Positions 1-4,629 of a stretch of DNA of 5,609 nucleotides are shown here, one piece after another. Made by a program: the position numbers and the translations under genes. The notes beneath the pieces were generated by a model, which saw only the letters and a list, made by a program, of their open reading frames with translations, was not told the DNA's origin and did not search any database. The stretch comes from Acidobacteriaceae bacterium (GTDB lineage Bacteria; Acidobacteriota; Terriglobia; Terriglobales; Acidobacteriaceae): contig PMOF01000057.1 of assembly GCA_003162495.1 (NCBI GenBank), positions 1 to 5,609 of the forward strand, read 5' to 3'. Positions within the stretch are counted from its first letter, which is position 1, and every line of letters starts with the position of its first letter.

Positions 1-564
1 GCGTCCGTCGTGCTGCGTGACAACGATGAAGTGGGCCTGCTTCCGCCTGTCTCCGGCGGCGCCGCATCCGCGCCACAGCCCCCAAGCGAAACGGACGCCG
101 ATGCGGTGATTGAGCTCACTCGCGAACCGATCGACGCGGAGAATCTGGTCGCCGCCGCCAAGCGCGGGGAAGACGGCGCCGTGGTGGTCTTTGACGGCAT
201 CGTGCGCAACCATTCGCGCGGACGCAAGACGCTCTACCTCGACTACGAGGCTTATGAGCAGATGGCGCAGAAGCAGATGGTCGAACTGGCGGGGGAAGCC
301 CGCAGCCGCTTCGATGTGCGGCATGTCACGCTGGTCCACCGGCTGGGCCGGCTCGAGGTGGGCGAAACCAGCGTGCTGATCGTGGTGGCCTCGGCACATC
401 GCGCGCAGGCGTTCGAAGCTTGCCGCTGGCTCATCGACACGCTCAAGAAAACTGTGCCCATCTGGAAGAAAGAGACCTTTGTGGATGGCGCCGTGTGGGC
501 GGCCGGCGAGCCCTTTCCCGCCGGCATGGCCGTCGATCCTCCGGAGGCGTCGGATGAAAAGTAG
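1..564 (+). CDS. moaE: Molybdopterin synthase MoaD-MoaE fusion, 5' end missing
   Basis: Molybdopterin synthase converts cyclic pyranopterin monophosphate to molybdopterin in the cytoplasm. MoaD donates sulfur from a C-terminal Gly-Gly thiocarboxylate and MoaE is the catalytic subunit. The frame is open from base 1. The first 20 residues match the MoaD C-terminus and end in LPPVSGG. A Pro/Ala-rich linker of about 15 residues follows, then a full MoaE domain starting near VIELTREPID. Counting Val at base 10 as residue 1, MoaE hallmarks are R66-N67-H68, the SAHR motif (H130-R131) and the two lysines equivalent to E. coli K119 and K126 (K146 and K153, in LKKTVPIWKKE). No stop separates the halves, so this is a fusion like mycobacterial MoaX, where cleavage after Gly-Gly is known to be needed. 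The true start lies upstream of the window. The 3' end overlaps the next gene by 11 bases. The MoaE identity is very secure and the fusion is strongly supported. Confidence 0.93.
   Translation, partial: ASVVLRDNDEVGLLPPVSGGAASAPQPPSETDADAVIELTREPIDAENLVAAAKRGEDGAVVVFDGIVRNHSRGRKTLYLDYEAYEQMAQKQMVELAGEARSRFDVRHVTLVHRLGRLEVGETSVLIVVASAHRAQAFEACRWLIDTLKKTVPIWKKETFVDGAVWAAGEPFPAGMAVDPPEASDEK
543..547 (+). promoter_or_regulatory. Ribosome binding site for the VWFA gene
   Basis: GGAGG lies inside the end of moaE, 6 bases before the ATG at 554. It decides the start of the VWFA gene over the upstream in-frame ATG at 479, which would add an Arg/Pro-rich 25-residue stretch encoded entirely within moaE. 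Confidence 0.8.
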
Positions 565-1543
565 ATTTGGCGGCGTTTTGGCTTCGCGTATCCCAGGTCT
601 CAAAGGCGAGATCCTTCGACTTGCTCAGGACAGGCTCTGGGGCATCCGACTGCTGATCGTAGCGCCGCTGGCCTTGGCTTTGAGCCTGGCTGCGCAAGAG
701 ATCACCCTGCACATGAACGTGAAGCTGGTCAGTGTCTTTGTGAATGTGACCGACCGGAACGGGGCCATTGTGGGCGGACTTACGCGCGATGACTTTGCCC
801 TGACCGAGGACGGGCGCGCGCAGCAGGTCGCGGTATTCGAGCGCCAGTCGGAGCTGCCGCTGAACCTGATACTGGCCATTGACACAAGCGGCAGCGTGCA
901 TAAGGACATGGCCGAAGAGGCAGAGGCGGCCAAACGGTTTGCCCATGCGATCCTGCGCGCCCAGGACCAGATGGCGCTGCTGCAATTTGCGACAGAGGTC
1001 AGCGTGCTGACGCCCTTCACCAACAAAGTAAGCCAGATCGATCGAGGCCTGGGCCAGTTGCGCGGCGGAGACGCCACGGCGCTCTACGATGCCATTTCCC
1101 TGGGATCGGATCGGCTGGGCCCGAAAGAGGGACGCAAAGTGCTGGTGCTGGTTTCCGATGGAGGCGACACCGCCAAGAGCATCACCTATGCCGAGGCTCT
1201 GGAGCAGGCGCTGCGCAACGAGGTCATGATCTACAGCATCATCGACGTTCCCATTGAGGCCAGCGCGGGGCGCGACCTGGGCGGCGAACATGCGCTGATC
1301 ACGCTGGCCGAGCAGACCGGGGGGAAAAGTTTTTACGTGAGCGAAGGGGGGCTGGCCAAGGCTTTTAGCCAGGTGAGCGACGATCTGAGGACGCAGTACT
1401 TGATCGGCTATTACCCGCACAATCAGGAACCGGGAAAAACCTTTCACCGCATCGTAATTACTGTCCCCCGCGCCGCAACGCAGGACTTCAACATCCGCCA
1501 CAAAACGGGTTACTACATGGATGCGGCGGCGCCGAAGAACTGA
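554..1543 (+). CDS. Secreted VWFA-related acidobacterial protein
   Basis: This is a predicted exported protein of 329 residues with one von Willebrand factor A domain, of the type found in many copies in Acidobacteria; its ligand is unknown. Residues 32-47 form a hydrophobic segment ending in SLAAQ, which fits a signal peptide with cleavage near AAQ-E, although the preceding n-region of about 30 residues is unusually long. Residues 51-100 form a beta-rich lead-in with an LTRDDFALTEDG motif, recalled as common in these proteins. The VWA domain spans about 103-285. Its metal-ion-dependent adhesion site looks complete: DTSGS at 110-114, T175 in GGDATALYDA and D202 in SDGGD. The C-terminal QYLIGYYP and KTGYY segments are also typical as recalled. 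ATG 554 is chosen for its GGAGG site. The gene overlaps the end of moaE by 11 bases, so it is probably co-transcribed, but nothing links it functionally to molybdenum cofactor synthesis. Confidence 0.92.
   Translation: MKSRFGGVLASRIPGLKGEILRLAQDRLWGIRLLIVAPLALALSLAAQEITLHMNVKLVSVFVNVTDRNGAIVGGLTRDDFALTEDGRAQQVAVFERQSELPLNLILAIDTSGSVHKDMAEEAEAAKRFAHAILRAQDQMALLQFATEVSVLTPFTNKVSQIDRGLGQLRGGDATALYDAISLGSDRLGPKEGRKVLVLVSDGGDTAKSITYAEALEQALRNEVMIYSIIDVPIEASAGRDLGGEHALITLAEQTGGKSFYVSEGGLAKAFSQVSDDLRTQYLIGYYPHNQEPGKTFHRIVITVPRAATQDFNIRHKTGYYMDAAAPKN
608..642 (+). repeat. Dispersed-repeat-like sequence inside the VWFA signal region
   Basis: The stretch around CCTTCGACTTGCTCAGGACA resembles a short sequence that I recall recurring widely in acidobacterial and other environmental genomes, often in both orientations. 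Here it encodes GEILRLAQDRLWG, the polar stretch before the hydrophobic core of the signal peptide. Only one copy is in this window, so the repeat status rests on memory and cannot be shown here. Confidence 0.4.
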
Positions 1544-1798
1544 TCGCCGACGTCTTGCCATTGAAGCTCGTAGTGGTCGGCTAGGGTGGGGTTCGTTGTT
1601 CCTCGCCGTGCTACTTCGGATTGCCGGTTATACATCCACGAAGGGCCAGAGGCCTATTCAGACCGGAACACATGGCTCGTTCCTGGTCCGCAGCATTGTG
1701 CTTCTCCCGCTCGCCGTGTGCCACGAGAGACTATCCTTCCCTTGGAACCATTTGGCAGCCGTCGCCGTGTCTCAGGCTTACGCTCCCGGGGAGGACCT
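1544..1798 (+). other. Intergenic stretch with no recognisable gene
   Basis: This 255-base gap lies between the VWFA stop and the DUF4386 start. Two open frames cross it, but neither translation resembles a known protein; both are Arg/Pro/Ser-rich in the manner of random frames. The octamer TCGCCGTG occurs three times, near 1603, 1711 and 1762, which may be chance at this GC content. The AT-leaning TATACA at 1629-1634 could be a -10 element but has no matching -35. No convincing terminator for the VWFA gene is visible. Confidence 0.5.
1788..1794 (+). promoter_or_regulatory. Ribosome binding site for the DUF4386 gene
   Basis: GGGGAGG lies 4 bases before the ATG at 1799. It fixes the start there and removes the 71-codon in-frame extension back to 1586, whose translation looks non-coding. 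Confidence 0.75.
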
Positions 1799-2512
1799 AT
1801 GAGTTTCACAAAGAACCCAGGCAGGCTCGCAGGCGCACTGTACGTACTAGCGTCAATCGTGGGCATCTTCGGCCTCCTCTACGTTCCCAGCAAGCTGATA
1901 GTGGACGGAAATGCCGTGGAGACTGCCCGCAACATCGCCGCCTCTGAGACACTGTTTCGTCTCGGCATTGCGGCGCACCTCATCGGTGAAGCCCTATTTG
2001 TCTTTGTTGCCCTGGCTCTGTATGACTTGCTCAAGGCGGTCAACCACCGGAACGCCTTCTGCATGTTGACCTTGATTCTGGTCGCAATCCCGATAGCGTT
2101 TCTGAATGAGCTGAACGCAATCGCCGCCCTCGTTGTGGTGCATGGAGCTGATTCCCTCTCCTTTTTTGACCAGCCTCAACGCGATGCACTGGCTATGCTT
2201 TTCCTCAACGTGCATCGGAACGGATTTGATGTCGCAGGAATATTTTGGGGTCTTTGGCTGTTTCCGCTCGGGCTCCTGGTGTACCGGTCGGGCTTTCTTC
2301 CCCGCATCCTAGGGGTGGCGCTAATGGTAAATTGCTTCGCCTTTCTGATAAACAGTCTTACGTCGATAGTACTGCCACACTACGAGGCGCTCGTCCACGG
2401 ATGGATGCGCCCATTCCACTTTGGCGAACAGGCGTTCATGCTCTGGCTGCTGATCATGGGTGCAAAGCCAAAGCCACTGGCGAGTCCAGCCTACTGTGCA
2501 ACGCCTTCGTAA
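1799..2512 (+). CDS. DUF4386 family six-helix membrane protein
   Basis: This is a 237-residue integral membrane protein whose overall pattern matches DUF4386 proteins, which have no established biochemical function. The opening MSFTKNPGRLAGALYVLASI is typical of the family. Hydrophobic segments fall at about 9-29, 54-78, 87-114, 143-163, 168-192 and 209-222, giving about six membrane helices. The third segment carries an unusual polar NELNAI. The family's usual length is about 220-240 residues, so the gene appears intact. The short C-terminal tail GAKPKPLASPAYCATPS is soluble. The gene has its own strong ribosome binding site and sits 255 bases after the VWFA gene and 122 before the Hfq-like gene, so it looks like a single-gene unit. 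Two 60-base stretches counted by hand (2101-2160 and 2161-2220) are 57% and 50% GC, against 65% at 4981-5040 in recO, so acquisition by transfer is possible. The family call is made from memory. Confidence 0.8.
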   Translation: MSFTKNPGRLAGALYVLASIVGIFGLLYVPSKLIVDGNAVETARNIAASETLFRLGIAAHLIGEALFVFVALALYDLLKAVNHRNAFCMLTLILVAIPIAFLNELNAIAALVVVHGADSLSFFDQPQRDALAMLFLNVHRNGFDVAGIFWGLWLFPLGLLVYRSGFLPRILGVALMVNCFAFLINSLTSIVLPHYEALVHGWMRPFHFGEQAFMLWLLIMGAKPKPLASPAYCATPS

Positions 2513-2550
2513 TAGTGCTCAAAACCGGCTATTCCGCCAGTCACTGGTCG

Positions 2551-2566
2551 GGATTGTCGGCAATCC
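2551..2566 (+). terminator. Hairpin after the DUF4386 gene, possible weak terminator
   Basis: A perfect 6-bp stem GGATTG/CAATCC with a TCGG loop lies about 40 bases past the DUF4386 stop. No T-run follows, so a classical intrinsic terminator is not supported. It may slow polymerase or mark the 3' end of the transcript. Confidence 0.3.
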
Positions 2567-2622
2567 GGAAGTAATCCAGCAACTTATTCTTCCACATGCT
2601 GCCTTCGCCACCCCCGTGCATC

Positions 2623-2628
2623 TAAAAT
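2623..2628 (+). promoter_or_regulatory. Candidate -10 element for the hfq-like/IMPase operon
   Basis: TAAAAT matches the TATAAT consensus at five of six positions. A start 7 bases beyond it would fall on the A of the ATG at 2635, which would make the transcript leaderless. No good -35 hexamer is seen at the expected distance. No purine-rich ribosome binding site precedes the ATG, which agrees with leaderless translation. Confidence 0.4.
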
Positions 2629-2634
2629 GTCAAT

Positions 2635-2943
2635 ATGACATCCCCACTTTCGGCACGCCATCGCTCCAAAGCGCCGCCACCGGGAGAAACCGGCCAGGAG
2701 GCTCTGTATCTGCGCTCGCTGAGCGATCGCCAGGTGGCCGTGGTCATCAAGCTGCGCGATGGCGAGACGGTGCGCGGCTGGATTGAGTACTTTGACGACT
2801 CCATGGTCCGGCTGACCCGCGAGGGGCGTCCCAATCTATTCATTTACAAACATCAGATCCGCAGCATCACCGAAGCGGGCCGTGCGCGCGGCAAGCGGCC
2901 CGAGAGCGCGAAAGATGCGGCCGGCAACGGGTCCGATGTATGA
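2635..2943 (+). CDS. hfq: Hfq-like Sm-fold RNA-binding protein (divergent)
   Basis: This is a 102-residue protein with a bacterial Sm (Hfq) core. Hfq forms hexameric rings that bind small RNAs and mRNAs. Residues 36-60 fit the Sm1 motif (V.I.L.DG...RG.IE.FD) and residues 67-75 fit Sm2 (NLFIYKHQI), with the hallmark YKH at 71-73 equivalent to E. coli Y55-K56-H57. An ungapped by-eye alignment shows several RNA-face residues changed: E. coli Y25, K31 and F42 fall on K39, T45 and S56. The rim arginines R16, R17 and R19 fall on S30, D31 and Q33. The N-terminal extension of about 20 residues is Pro/Ser/basic-rich, and a basic tail RARGKR (83-88) follows the core. I recall similar long-tailed versions in Acidobacteria. 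No ribosome binding site precedes ATG 2635. The stop overlaps the next start (ATGA), so the IMPase gene is probably translationally coupled. The fold is secure; whether it acts as a classical sRNA chaperone is inferred. Confidence 0.85.
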   Translation: MTSPLSARHRSKAPPPGETGQEALYLRSLSDRQVAVVIKLRDGETVRGWIEYFDDSMVRLTREGRPNLFIYKHQIRSITEAGRARGKRPESAKDAAGNGSDV

Positions 2944-3881
2944 GCGGGACGGCAGAGAATGAGCCGGAGCTGATCTGGGTCCCTAAGGCCTCGGCGATTG
3001 CATTGGAGGCAGGTGCGCGGCTGCGCGAATTTCTGGCCCAGGGCGTCGAAACCGAATACAAGGGCGATGTGGACCTGGTCACGGTGGCCGATCGCACCGT
3101 CGAAAAGCTGATCCGCGGCCGCCTCGCTGAGGCTTTTCCGGAGCACGGCATCTACGGCGAAGAAGGCACGCGGGAAAGGCTGGAGGGCGAGTTTCGCTGG
3201 TATGTTGACCCGCTGGACGGGACCACCAACTTTGCTCACGGCTTTCCGCAGTTCTGCGTTTCGCTCGGCTTGGAACAGAGGACTGGACCGGAGAAGCAGA
3301 CTGGACTGGAGAGGCAGACTGGGGCGACCGGGCCGAGCCAGGACGGAACGCTGGTAGCTGCGGTCATCTATGATCCCATGCGCGACGAGCTGTTTACCGC
3401 CGAACGGGGCAGCGGCGCCCGGCTGAACGGCCAGCCAATCCATGTGTCGCGCACCCCGGAACTGGGCGAGGCGCTGGTCGCCACCGGTTTCCCCAGCCGC
3501 AAGCGTCACGACAACCCGAACATCCACTTTTACCAAGAATTCACGCTGCGTTCGCACGGGGTGCGGCGCGCCGGCTCAGCCGCTCTGGACCTGGTTTATG
3601 TGGCCGCGGGCCGTCTGGATGCGTTTTGGGAATTCAACCTGAATCCCTGGGACACGGCGGCCGGGATTCTGCTGATTGAAGAGGCGGGCGGGCGCGTGAC
3701 CGATTTCTCCGGTGGGCATTTCCGCCTGGACAGCCGGGAGATTCTGGCTTCAAACGGGCTGATCCACGACGAGATGCTCGGCCTTTTCAGCGATATGTTT
3801 GCCGGACGCGGATTGTCGCCTATTCCTACGCCTCAGGAATTTGCGCGGCACCGGGCGGCGAGGGCAGCGGTTGCCGGATAA
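2940..3881 (+). CDS. Inositol monophosphatase (SuhB/IMPase) family protein
   Basis: This 313-residue protein belongs to the Mg2+-dependent, lithium-sensitive phosphatase superfamily, which removes phosphate from inositol monophosphates and related sugar or nucleotide phosphates. The metal-binding residues are present: D51 in VTVADRTVEKL, E74-E75 in YGEEG, D90 and D93 in VDPLDGTTNF, and D238 in NPWDTAAG. The C-terminal fold motif LLIEEAGGRVTDFSGG is also present. The family is usually about 260-275 residues. The excess comes from an insertion of about 20 residues at 112-132, encoded by a tandem 18-bp repeat in the loop before GTLVAAVIYDP, plus a C-terminal extension of about 25 residues. The start codon overlaps the Hfq-like stop as ATGA and has only a weak ribosome binding site, which suggests coupling. 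The substrate cannot be told from sequence; inositol phosphate, histidinol phosphate or a regulatory SuhB-like role are all open. The family call is secure. Confidence 0.93.
   Translation: MSGTAENEPELIWVPKASAIALEAGARLREFLAQGVETEYKGDVDLVTVADRTVEKLIRGRLAEAFPEHGIYGEEGTRERLEGEFRWYVDPLDGTTNFAHGFPQFCVSLGLEQRTGPEKQTGLERQTGATGPSQDGTLVAAVIYDPMRDELFTAERGSGARLNGQPIHVSRTPELGEALVATGFPSRKRHDNPNIHFYQEFTLRSHGVRRAGSAALDLVYVAAGRLDAFWEFNLNPWDTAAGILLIEEAGGRVTDFSGGHFRLDSREILASNGLIHDEMLGLFSDMFAGRGLSPIPTPQEFARHRAARAAVAG
3273..3326 (+). repeat. In-frame 18-bp tandem repeat (3 units) in the IMPase gene
   Basis: There are three adjoining imperfect 18-bp units at 3273-3290, 3291-3308 and 3309-3326. They encode EQRTGP, EKQTGL and ERQTGA. 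Units 1 and 2 match at 13 of 18 bases and units 2 and 3 at 14 of 18. The period is six codons, so gain or loss of a unit keeps the frame. The repeat falls in a surface loop, outside all metal-binding motifs. Confidence 0.85.
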
Positions 3882-3965
3882 AGGTTCTCCTGCATCTTGG
3901 TTCTCCGGGTCCGTTTTGTTGGCCAGGATTTGATTCCTCGTTCGCTCAAGGAAAAACGAAACCTC

Positions 3966-3980
3966 GGGGAGATTCTCCCC
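3966..3980 (+). terminator. Hairpin in the spacer after the IMPase gene
   Basis: GGGGAG-ATT-CTCCCC is a perfect 6-bp, GC-rich stem with a 3-base loop, 84 bases past the IMPase stop. Only a C/T-mixed tract follows, without a T-run, so terminator function is uncertain. The rest of the 199-base spacer (3882-4080) holds no recognisable gene. Confidence 0.35.
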
Positions 3981-4035
3981 TCTCCCGCATGCTAAAACGC
4001 GCTGGCGCGAGGGTGAGGCAACCTGCGGGGTCGTG

Positions 4036-4044
4036 TGCTACTAT
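4036..4044 (+). promoter_or_regulatory. Extended -10 promoter for the ferredoxin gene
   Basis: TGC-TACTAT fits the extended -10 pattern TGn plus TATAAT, with five of six matches in the hexamer. No clear -35 is present, as is usual for extended -10 promoters. A start near 4051 would give a leader of about 30 bases that includes the GGAG at 4068-4071, 9 bases before the ATG. Confidence 0.5.
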
Positions 4045-4080
4045 CAGCGTCGAGAGCAAGTTTACGCGGAGAAATCAGAG

Positions 4081-4341
4081 ATGGCATACATCATTGCAGA
4101 ACCCTGTATCGGCACCAAGGACACCGCCTGTGTGGACGCCTGTCCCGTCGATTGCATCCACCCCAAGAAAGACGAAGACGGTTTCGCCGCCAGCGAGCAG
4201 TTGTTTATTGACCCTGTCGAATGCATCGACTGCGGCGCCTGTGTCCCGGCCTGCCCGGTCTCGGCGATTTTTGCCCAGGACGACCTGCCGGAAAAATGGG
4301 CCCACTTTACTGAGAAGAACGCCGCACACTTCGGCCGCTAG
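4081..4341 (+). CDS. 7Fe ferredoxin ([3Fe-4S][4Fe-4S])
   Basis: This is an 86-residue soluble electron carrier. It has eight cysteines at 9, 17, 21, 25, 48, 51, 54 and 58. By alignment with Azotobacter FdI and Thermus ferredoxin, C9, C17 and C58 should hold a [3Fe-4S] cluster and C21, C48, C51 and C54 a [4Fe-4S] cluster, leaving C25 free. The first motif reads C-I-G-T-K-D-T-A-C; the second cysteine of a normal CxxC set is absent, which supports the 3Fe site. The length and the C-terminal tail (EKWAHFTEKNAAHFGR) resemble the short Thermus-type proteins. ATG 4081 is preferred because GGAG sits 9 bases upstream and the conserved family start (MAYIIAEPCIG) begins there; the in-frame GTG at 4033 overlaps the promoter. 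The gene appears to be transcribed alone. Its redox partner is not visible. The symbol fdxA is sometimes used for such proteins. Confidence 0.95.
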   Translation: MAYIIAEPCIGTKDTACVDACPVDCIHPKKDEDGFAASEQLFIDPVECIDCGACVPACPVSAIFAQDDLPEKWAHFTEKNAAHFGR

Positions 4342-4490
4342 GCTGACTTTTGGGCGCATCCGCACGGGCGCATCTTTCTCAGCGAGGACGGTGCGCGCTT
4401 TTGCATTGCAGCTGATCCCTCTCGAACATTCTTCTCCTCCATTGCAGACAGGGCGCCAATCGCGAGTGACCGGAGCCAGTTGCCAGAGTG

Positions 4491-4511
4491 ATTCGTAACA
4501 GAGATACGAAT
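4491..4511. repeat. Inverted repeat ATTCGTA-N7-TACGAAT
   Basis: Perfect 7-bp arms at 4491-4497 and 4505-4511 are separated by 7 bases. An ATTCGAAT palindrome at 4532-4539 repeats the ATTCG core, and GTTA-G-TAAC at 4541-4549 is another small palindrome. The arrangement fits a dimeric regulator binding site upstream of recO or an RNA hairpin. The A-run after it is on the wrong strand for a + strand terminator. Confidence 0.45.
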
Positions 4512-4527
4512 GAAAAAAGAGACTTAT

Positions 4528-4533
4528 TATGAT
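4528..4533 (+). promoter_or_regulatory. Candidate -10 element upstream of recO
   Basis: TATGAT matches the -10 consensus at five of six positions within the AT-rich stretch. It overlaps the ATTCGAAT palindrome, so a protein bound there could block it. There is no good -35 at 17 bases. The transcript would have a leader of about 90 bases. Confidence 0.35.
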
Positions 4534-4570
4534 TCGAATGGTTAGTAACTTTGATCTGTGGTAAAAATCC

Positions 4571-4585
4571 GCTGCCTCCCGCAGC
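4571..4585 (+). other. Small hairpin in the recO leader
   Basis: GCTGC-CTCCC-GCAGC forms a 5-bp stem with a 5-base loop and is followed by AAAACTTATTTAAAC. It could be a weak attenuator or simply structure in the leader. The absence of a T-run argues against a strong terminator. Confidence 0.25.
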
Positions 4586-4629
4586 AAAACTTATTTAAAC
4601 AACCGCGCGGGTGCGAAGATAAAAGACGC

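Larger units (their letters stand above)
4342..4629 (+). other. Non-coding spacer between ferredoxin and recO, with AT-rich half
   Basis: The 288-base spacer has no convincing gene. The first half is GC-rich, with a 9-base direct repeat GGGCGCATC at 4352-4360 and 4366-4374. From about 4485 the composition drops: 21 of 60 bases are G or C at 4481-4540, and 24 of 60 at 4541-4600. This half carries several inverted repeats and a possible promoter. The upstream in-frame extension of recO from GTG 4558 is not supported by the family start. Confidence 0.6.

Noticed and set aside
443..1561. Minus-strand open frame of 372 codons opposite the VWFA gene
   Set aside because: Its translation resembles no known family and has low-complexity Arg runs. 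It lies opposite a clearly conserved gene, as is common in high-GC DNA.
1586..1798. N-terminal extension of the DUF4386 protein
   Set aside because: It is unlike the family, and a strong ribosome binding site supports ATG 1799.
1521..1802. Open frame of 93 codons across the VWFA-DUF4386 gap
   Set aside because: It begins inside the VWFA gene, has an Arg-rich start and no family resemblance; the frame appears to be open by chance.
2853..3557. Minus-strand open frame of 234 codons opposite the IMPase gene
   Set aside because: No recognisable domain; it mirrors the coding strand of a secure IMPase gene and has no ribosome binding site that I can see.
3883..3906. Direct repeat GGTTCTCC (3883-3890 and 3899-3906) as an attachment site or array
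   Set aside because: Only two 8-base copies, with no spacer regularity and no integrase or cas genes nearby.
4491..4520. Intrinsic terminator reading of ATTCGTA-N7-TACGAAT plus A-run
   Set aside because: The homopolymer after the hairpin is A on the + strand rather than T, and on the minus strand it would precede the hairpin, so neither direction fits.
4075..4587. Minus-strand open frame of 170 codons over the ferredoxin gene and spacer
   Set aside because: It overlaps a secure ferredoxin gene, its product matches nothing, and it runs through the repeat-rich non-coding spacer.
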